Part shown: positions 58,776 to 64,000 of the stretch, one piece after another
How the letters are laid out: every line of letters begins with the position of its first letter
Numbering within the stretch: position 1 is the stretch's first letter
NCBI RefSeq assembly: GCF_014636865.1
Contig: NZ_BMER01000001.1
Location: 1,352,718-1,416,717 of the forward strand
Source of the DNA: Parapedobacter pyrenivorans
Lineage (GTDB): Bacteria; Bacteroidota; Bacteroidia; Sphingobacteriales; Sphingobacteriaceae
Length of the DNA: 64,000 nucleotides
Reading direction: 5' to 3'
Position numbers and translations under genes: made by a program
The notes under the pieces: model-generated
Database searches by the model: none
Told to the model about the DNA's origin: nothing
The model's input: only the letters and a program-made list of their open reading frames with translations

Positions 58776-59600
58776 ATGATGAGGATGTCAAAATCACGCA
58801 TTACAGCAAAACCAATGGCTTTAAATGTTTGTACGGTATGGTTGTTCTTGTTTGTTGTGGCAAATCCGGTATTTGCGCAACGGAATAAGGGGAATATCCA
58901 GCAATCGCTGGATTGGGCCACTGATATCGTTATTGATGGACAGTTGGATGAGTGGGGTGATTCGTTGATTTACGAACACGCTACCCAACAATTTAATTAC
59001 CACATCAAAAACAACGGGGAAAATGTATACGTAGCGATGCGCGTACCCGACAAGGACCGGCAGATGCAGATTTTTGCGCAGGGGCTCGCATTTACGGTCA
59101 ATACCAAGGGTAAAAAGCGGGAAGGCCCTACGGTTTATTTCCCGGTCGCCGACCGGCTGGCTTTCCGTTCGATCATGTCTGCCGACAATGACGATCGGCC
59201 CGAAGATATGCGGAAAGGTGCGTTGGAAGCCATACGCGCTATCTATGTGATGCGGTTTGATGATGTGCTCGACGGCCAGATTTCGCTGGAAAACACGTAT
59301 GGCATCCATGCACAAGCCACGCTAGATACAGCCGATGCGCTATGTGTGGAAATTGTGGTTCCACTAGCGCGGTTGGGTATTACAGGTGATGACCAGCGAG
59401 AATTGGCGTTCAACGTGAAGATTAACGGGGTGATGGTGCCGGGCAGCGGGAGCTCACCGAGTATGATGCGACGGGGATACGGTGGCTACGGTGGGTATGG
59501 CTACGGCTATGGATATCCCTACGGCTACGGGCAGCAGATGCCTTCGAAACCCCGCGAGGAACCGGGCGTATGGGTGATGGCCCCTTTGGCGAGAGAATGA
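58776..59600 (+). CDS. Exported CBM9-like protein with Gly/Tyr-rich tail
   Basis: An exported protein of about 274 residues. Several starts are possible (58776, 58785, 58815); all keep the signal peptide FLFVVANPVFAQ. The mature part opens DIVIDGQLDEWGDSLIYE, the pattern of the carbohydrate-binding family 9-like domain found in many Bacteroidota secreted and surface proteins, with VYVAMRVPDKDRQMQ and later LCVEIVVPLARLGI. The C-terminus carries a low-complexity Gly/Tyr/Pro stretch (GYGGYGGYGYGYGYPYGYG) before a short tail. Ligand and role are unknown. It is 24 bases upstream of the large receptor-like gene, so the two likely form an operon. Confidence 0.7.
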   Translation: MMRMSKSRITAKPMALNVCTVWLFLFVVANPVFAQRNKGNIQQSLDWATDIVIDGQLDEWGDSLIYEHATQQFNYHIKNNGENVYVAMRVPDKDRQMQIFAQGLAFTVNTKGKKREGPTVYFPVADRLAFRSIMSADNDDRPEDMRKGALEAIRAIYVMRFDDVLDGQISLENTYGIHAQATLDTADALCVEIVVPLARLGITGDDQRELAFNVKINGVMVPGSGSSPSMMRRGYGGYGGYGYGYGYPYGYGQQMPSKPREEPGVWVMAPLARE

Positions 59601-59624
59601 CTATATTTTTATTTACCATAACCA

Positions 59625-62492
59625 ATGACAATTATCAATCAATCAACGATTAAACAAACAGTACGAGTCGGTCTGTTAGGCGCAGTACTTTCAGCCTTTG
59701 CGTTCGCAGGATTTTCCCAAACCAACAAGCGGGTACAGGGCACCTTAAGCGATCAAAGCGGGGAGTTGATCGTGGGAGCATCGATCAAACTGGTATCTGC
59801 CCTCGATTCGGTACAAACGAGCTCAGGCGTAGGCGGCGCTTTTTCGTTCAATAACCTAAAAGGAGAACGATTTGTGCTAACAGTGACGAGTTTGGGCTAT
59901 GACACGCTCCGGCAGGAATATGCTTTTGAATCGGGAAAAAACGAATTGATTTTGCCCATCCGTGTCAGCGAATCCAGCCAGATGTTGGCCGAGGTGTCCG
60001 TTACCGGTGTGGCGGCGATCACCGTAAAGGAAGATACCTTGGAATATGCGACCAAAGACCTGCGGCTGCGCGAAGGGGCGCTGGTGGAAGATGCCCTTAA
60101 AAAGCTGGATGGTGTAGAGGTAGACAAGGACGGGAATGTAACCGCCCAGGGTGAAACCATCACACGTGCGCGCATCAACGGAAAGGATTTCTTTGGGGGA
60201 GATGTGCAAGCCGCCATTAAGAATCTACCTGCTGAAATCGTTGAAAAGATACAGATCGTAGATGATTATGGTGATATGGCCAACGTGACGGGCAACCGGA
60301 CGGGCGACCCCGAGCGGGTGTTGAACCTGGAGATTGCCCCATCCCGGAACAAGGGTGATTTCGGTAATTTCCGGGTGGGCGGCGGCACGACCGACCGTTA
60401 CCAGGCAACGGCTTCTTATGGCAATTTTAGCGAAGGCAGGCAAATTTCCGTATTGGGGAACCTGAACAACGTCAATGCGAACCTATTCGACTTCAATATC
60501 CGGAGTGGCGGTGCCCGCCGCGGTCCGGGGGGCGGGAGTTTTGGCCGCGGATTCGGCGGGGGTGGGATGTGGGGTGGATCAAACGGCCTGACCAACACCC
60601 AATCCATCGGCGTCAATTACCGGCAGGATTTCAATGACAAACTGACGATGTATGGCGAATACAGCTTTGGCCATACGGACAATACCACACTAAGTGACGA
60701 ATTACGGGAAATCTTCGCTTCGGAAGCGACAACGTATACCACCAGCAACATGAATAATGGGAGCATCGGAAATGACCATCGCTTCAGTTGGAATGTGGAG
60801 TATAAGCCGGACGATAAGAACTACATCAAATTTTCGCCGAATGTGTCGTATCGGCAAAACCGCGCCAACAACCTTTCCTTGAGCACCAACAGCCGTGGCG
60901 AAACGCTGATCAACGACCTGACCAACAGACAAATCGACAAGTCGTACGCTCCGAACTACGGCGCCAGTGGGTTGTACAACCGGCGGTTGAACGATAATGG
61001 GCGGAATATCTTTGTGAATTTCTCACTCAATACGGCAAGTACCGAACAAGATCAGGAACGCGTGCTGAATACATTGGTTTATGAAACCGCCATCGAAGAC
61101 CTGGAAAGTGTGTATCAGCAGCATTTGGTTACTTTGGAGAATAAAAACCTGAATGGCGGAGCCACCGTTTCGTACATTGAACCCTTGGGCGAACACACGA
61201 ATTTGGAGGCAAGTTACGATTTTAATTTCGCTTCCTACGATAATAACCGGATGGCGAATGCGTATGATGCGGACGGACTGATCATCGATAATCCGGAATA
61301 CAACAACAGCCGCACATACGATTATACGTTCTATACCCACCGGGCGTCGCTTACTTACCGGTATCGCAAAGACAAATGGAATTATTCATTGGGTGTAGCG
61401 GCTCAACCCAATGTGTTGAGGGGTGGCGCATCCATCGACGGCACGGCGATCCCCATCAATAGGACGGGTTTCAATTGGATGCCGGTGGCGCGATTGGAAT
61501 ATGAAGTATCACGGACCAAGCGATTTAATATCAACTATTCAGGGCGAGCGAATGAACCGGGCGTGACGCAAATACAACCATTCACCGACTATTCGAATGT
61601 GAATGCGCCGGTAACCGGAAATCCGGACCTCGCGGCGGAATTTACCCACGAGCTGCGCATCAACTACCGGAATTTCAACGTGGGTGAAGGGACATCGTTT
61701 TTTGTTGGGCTCTCCGGGTCATTGGCAGAAGACAAAATCGTAACCAACCGCACGACGTTTGTAGACGATTCCATCGGCCTGGTGCAGGCCACCGAATATT
61801 TGAACACGGATGGGTATTACAACACCAGGGGATACTATAATTTTTCAAAGCCTTTTGCAAACCGTACCTATACCTTTTCGTATGGCGGCATGATCAGTTA
61901 CAACAACAACGTGTCATACGCGACCTCAGCGCTGACTAACAATGGCGAAACGGACTTGACCAGTGCGAGGAATGTGGCGAAAAACTGGGTGCTCTCTCAA
62001 AACATCAACTTCAGGTATAACCCCAAAGAGACCGTAGAAATAACGCCTGGTGTGCGGTATACCTATAATACGACGGCGAATACCGTTAATTCCGGAAACA
62101 ATAGAAATGTCTCTACATGGGCCCTTACCTTGAACGGATCAGTGAACCTGACGCCCACGTGGATATTTGGTGCAGACGTAGCCAAGACCAGCAATAATGG
62201 GTACAACAGTTCAGTCGATGCCAATCCCCTGATTGTAAATACTTATATCGAGAAGCAATTTTTCCGGGGCAAGACAGGCGCTATCCGTTTCCAGGCGTTC
62301 GACTTGCTCAACGAACAGACGAATGTATCCCGCAGTGTCTCGGAAAATATGATCATCGACAGCAGAAGCAATCGATTGGCCCGTTATTTCATGCTCACGG
62401 TATCCTATCGCTTCTCCAACTTTGCAGGGGGGAGCATGGATGGCCCACGTGGTTTTGGCGGTCCGGGTGGGCCCGGTCGTTGGGGCGGCTGA
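59625..62492 (+). CDS. TonB-receptor-like outer-membrane beta-barrel with Gly-rich segments
   Basis: A 955-residue outer-membrane protein: signal peptide ending AGFSQ, a carboxypeptidase-regulatory-like domain (residues about 36-110, VQGTLSDQSGELIVGASIKL), a plug-like domain (EGALVEDALKKLDGVEVDKD, RINGKDFFGGDVQAAIKNLP, VEKIQIVDDYGDMANVTG) and a long barrel. A Gly/Arg-rich insert lies near residues 290-320 (GPGGGSFGRGFGGGGMWGG). The last barrel strand ends SYRF, but a Gly/Pro/Arg tail (GFGGPGGPGRWGG) follows, unlike most barrels, which stop at the aromatic residue. It groups with the OMP_b-brl/Oar-like receptors. Cargo is unknown. It follows the CBM9-like gene. Confidence 0.82.
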   Translation: MTIINQSTIKQTVRVGLLGAVLSAFAFAGFSQTNKRVQGTLSDQSGELIVGASIKLVSALDSVQTSSGVGGAFSFNNLKGERFVLTVTSLGYDTLRQEYAFESGKNELILPIRVSESSQMLAEVSVTGVAAITVKEDTLEYATKDLRLREGALVEDALKKLDGVEVDKDGNVTAQGETITRARINGKDFFGGDVQAAIKNLPAEIVEKIQIVDDYGDMANVTGNRTGDPERVLNLEIAPSRNKGDFGNFRVGGGTTDRYQATASYGNFSEGRQISVLGNLNNVNANLFDFNIRSGGARRGPGGGSFGRGFGGGGMWGGSNGLTNTQSIGVNYRQDFNDKLTMYGEYSFGHTDNTTLSDELREIFASEATTYTTSNMNNGSIGNDHRFSWNVEYKPDDKNYIKFSPNVSYRQNRANNLSLSTNSRGETLINDLTNRQIDKSYAPNYGASGLYNRRLNDNGRNIFVNFSLNTASTEQDQERVLNTLVYETAIEDLESVYQQHLVTLENKNLNGGATVSYIEPLGEHTNLEASYDFNFASYDNNRMANAYDADGLIIDNPEYNNSRTYDYTFYTHRASLTYRYRKDKWNYSLGVAAQPNVLRGGASIDGTAIPINRTGFNWMPVARLEYEVSRTKRFNINYSGRANEPGVTQIQPFTDYSNVNAPVTGNPDLAAEFTHELRINYRNFNVGEGTSFFVGLSGSLAEDKIVTNRTTFVDDSIGLVQATEYLNTDGYYNTRGYYNFSKPFANRTYTFSYGGMISYNNNVSYATSALTNNGETDLTSARNVAKNWVLSQNINFRYNPKETVEITPGVRYTYNTTANTVNSGNNRNVSTWALTLNGSVNLTPTWIFGADVAKTSNNGYNSSVDANPLIVNTYIEKQFFRGKTGAIRFQAFDLLNEQTNVSRSVSENMIIDSRSNRLARYFMLTVSYRFSNFAGGSMDGPRGFGGPGGPGRWGG

Positions 62493-62518
62493 TCTTTTTT
62501 TCACTATCTTGCGCCGCA

Positions 62519-63748
62519 ATGGAGTATGAGGTTATTCAGTTACCCAATGGCATCCGGCTGGTGTTGCATCACGTCGATTCACCCGTGTCGCACGCGTGTA
62601 TGCTGGTCAATGCCGGAGCAAGGGATGAGCCGGTCGGCAGATTTGGGCTGGCCCATTTTATCGAACACCTGTTGTTCAAGCAGACGGCAAGGCGAAACAC
62701 CAACCAGATTCTGAACCGGCTTGAAGCGGTAGGCGGTGATCTAAATGCGTATACGACCAAGGAATATACGTGCATACATGCTTCTTTCCTTTCCCCCTAT
62801 CTGGAGCGGACATTGGATCTCTTCGAAGACTTATTTTTCCATTCAGTATTTCCGGAAAACGAAATAGAGAAGGAAAAAGGGGTAATCATGGATGAGATGG
62901 CCTCTTACCTGGATAGCCCGGAAGACGCGATCATGGATGATTTTGAGGACCTGTTGTTTGAGGGGCACGGATTAGGTCACAATATCCTAGGTACGGCAAC
63001 CGACCTGCAAGGCCTTTCCAAGGCCGACATTGTAGATTTTATCAAGCAAAACTACAATACCCATGAAATTATCATCGGCGTAAGCGGAAATTACACGAGC
63101 AAGAAAGTCCGCTTATTGGCCGAAAAGATTTTGGGTAAATTGCCTGAAAATAATAGCGGAAAGGCTAGAATTGCACCAACGGTAATTCCCAGCCAGCAAA
63201 CGGCTTGCCACAAACCCATCAATCAGGCGCACTACGTGATGGGTACAAAAGCTTATGGTGTGCATGACGAAAACAAGGTTGGCTTATTGTTGCTGAATAA
63301 TTTGCTGGGTGGAATGGGGATGAGCTCCCGGCTCAACCTGATCGTGCGAGAGAAACACGGTATCGCTTACACTGTGGAATCCAATTATACGCCCTACTCC
63401 GATACCGGCCTTTTTTACATCTATTTTGGTACAGATGAAGAAAAGGCCGGACGAGCCCGCCGGCTGATATGGAAAGAACTGAAAAAGCTCCGGGAGCAGA
63501 GGCTGGGGGTAATGCAACTCTACCAGGCAAAGCAGAAATTCAAAGGGCAGATTGCCTTAGCCGAGGAAAGTCGCCTTAGCCTGATCGTTTCTTTAGCCAA
63601 GAGTTTGATGGATTATGATCGCGTACAATCGTTAAGCGAGATCCTTGCACAGATTGATGCCGTGGATGCCGGCCAGTTGCTCGGCATAGCCAATGAAATA
63701 CTGGCTGAGGATAACCTTTCTTCGTTGAGTTTCATTCCGGATGCATAG
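62519..63748 (+). CDS. M16 family zinc metallopeptidase (processing-peptidase-like)
   Basis: A 409-residue insulinase-family (M16) protease. The start is set at the ATG at 62519; an upstream in-frame ATG (62480) lies within the receptor gene and adds a poor leader. The inverted zinc motif is HFIEH in FGLAHFIEHLLFKQTARR, and the third ligand Glu is in the EKEKGVIMDEMASYLD region about 75 residues later. The C-terminal half has LLNNLLGGMGMSSRLNLIV and KHGIAYTVESNYTPYSDTGL, the usual second-domain blocks. No signal peptide is visible, so it is probably cytoplasmic. It is 26 bases after the receptor gene. Confidence 0.92.
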   Translation: MEYEVIQLPNGIRLVLHHVDSPVSHACMLVNAGARDEPVGRFGLAHFIEHLLFKQTARRNTNQILNRLEAVGGDLNAYTTKEYTCIHASFLSPYLERTLDLFEDLFFHSVFPENEIEKEKGVIMDEMASYLDSPEDAIMDDFEDLLFEGHGLGHNILGTATDLQGLSKADIVDFIKQNYNTHEIIIGVSGNYTSKKVRLLAEKILGKLPENNSGKARIAPTVIPSQQTACHKPINQAHYVMGTKAYGVHDENKVGLLLLNNLLGGMGMSSRLNLIVREKHGIAYTVESNYTPYSDTGLFYIYFGTDEEKAGRARRLIWKELKKLREQRLGVMQLYQAKQKFKGQIALAEESRLSLIVSLAKSLMDYDRVQSLSEILAQIDAVDAGQLLGIANEILAEDNLSSLSFIPDA

Positions 63749-63754
63749 TAGTCG

Positions 63755-63770
63755 CTACGGACGACCGTAG
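63755..63770 (+). terminator. Possible weak terminator hairpin after the M16 gene
   Basis: CTACGG and CCGTAG (63755-63760 and 63765-63770) form a six-base-pair stem with a four-base loop just after the protease stop. Only a weak T-rich stretch follows, so termination is uncertain. Confidence 0.3.
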
Positions 63771-63908
63771 GCCCTTAATTTGATATAATATTTCCCTTTT
63801 TTGATACGATTCTAGTATCGAAAGAAAGCGTTAATGCCGTCTTTTGTGAAACAGTTTAACCGCTGTTAGAAACTAACCATAGGTCGTCATCATCTAAAAT
63901 TTTCTAAT

Positions 63909-64000
63909 ATGGAAAGAAATCATATCAATAATGGGCATCCTAAAAGCCAGCTGTTGCGCATTGGTACATGGAAGCTACTAACCCTAGTGATGGTTCCCCT
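63909..64000 (+). CDS. N-terminus of an exported protein (cut by window edge)
   Basis: From the ATG at 63909 the frame stays open to the window end: a polar, basic leader (MERNHINNGHPKSQLLRIG) followed by the beginning of a hydrophobic segment (TWKLLTLVMVP). This is the look of a signal peptide of a SusC/RagA-type receptor or other surface protein, but only about 30 residues are present, so the family cannot be named. The 160 bases before it hold the weak hairpin above and an A/T-rich stretch, with no clear TAnnTTTG box. Confidence 0.4.
   Translation, partial: MERNHINNGHPKSQLLRIGTWKLLTLVMVP

Noticed and set aside
1-64000. tRNA, rRNA, riboswitch, IS element, prophage or defence system
   Set aside because: I looked for cloverleaf ends, conserved RNA cores, transposase motifs, integrase and nuclease/helicase gene sets in gaps and genes and saw none. 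A tRNA or Infernal scan could still find a small RNA in the gaps.

Overview
The window reads as chromosomal DNA of a Bacteroidota bacterium, most likely of the Sphingobacteriaceae group. The pointers are GLPGLI-family and SusC/Oar-like beta-barrel proteins, DUF3078 and CotH lipoproteins, a pdhA-pdhC pair without pdhB, Bacteroidota-type promoters (TTTG...TAnnTTTG) and weak Shine-Dalgarno sequences. The genus assignment is inference. I see no rRNA, tRNA, CRISPR array, IS element, prophage or defence island.

Region 1 (1-11600) is the end of a surface-polysaccharide locus: a truncated Wzx-type flippase, an acetyltransferase, four glycosyltransferases, a Wzy-like polymerase, a secreted hyaluronidase-like protein, a UDP-GlcNAc 2-epimerase, an SDR sugar-nucleotide enzyme and a convergent WecA/WbpL-type initiating transferase. 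The genes are tightly packed or overlapping, and their left part is visibly richer in AT than the rest of the window. Region 2 (11744-17139) has two tandem Wzi-like outer-membrane proteins, both 566 aa, and a TPR histidine kinase; it is probably functionally linked to the polysaccharide.

Region 3 (17100-23389, minus strand) holds a di-haem cytochrome c, a GLPGLI protein/TonB-receptor-like barrel pair preceded by three TACGAAAA repeats, and a CotH-kinase lipoprotein. Region 4 (23606-28389) has a stand-alone fabF, rmuC, a sorbosone/glucose dehydrogenase lipoprotein and a NIPSNAP protein. Region 5 (28397-33363, minus strand) looks like an envelope/peptidoglycan operon: O-methyltransferase, two LysM-glucosaminidases, a carboxypeptidase-regulatory-domain protein, a DUF3078 protein and an amidase lipoprotein.

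Region 6 (33545-43267) has a DUF4407 protein, a LytS-type kinase / TlpA-like thioredoxin / LytTR regulator set, an orphan TolC behind a palindrome, a lone ABC ATPase whose start codon abuts a terminator, and an ECF sigma / anti-sigma / barrel operon. Region 7 (43374-49442) has pdhC-pdhA, a C-terminal processing protease and UDP-glucose dehydrogenase. Region 8 (49540-58588) has dnaG, a YraN nuclease, glutamine cyclotransferase, KtrB-KtrA, a YfhO membrane protein and rnhB. Region 9 (58776-end) has a CBM9-like secreted protein, a large TonB-receptor-like barrel with glycine-rich segments, an M16 protease and the start of another gene.

No intergenic gap exceeds about 220 bases. I found no unmistakably new multi-gene system. 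The best candidates for a second look are the hyaluronidase-like protein in the polysaccharide locus, the envelope operon, the kinase-thioredoxin-regulator set, the terminator-abutted ABC ATPase, and the repeat/palindrome elements in front of the GLPGLI, tolC, pdhA/ctp and yfhO genes.
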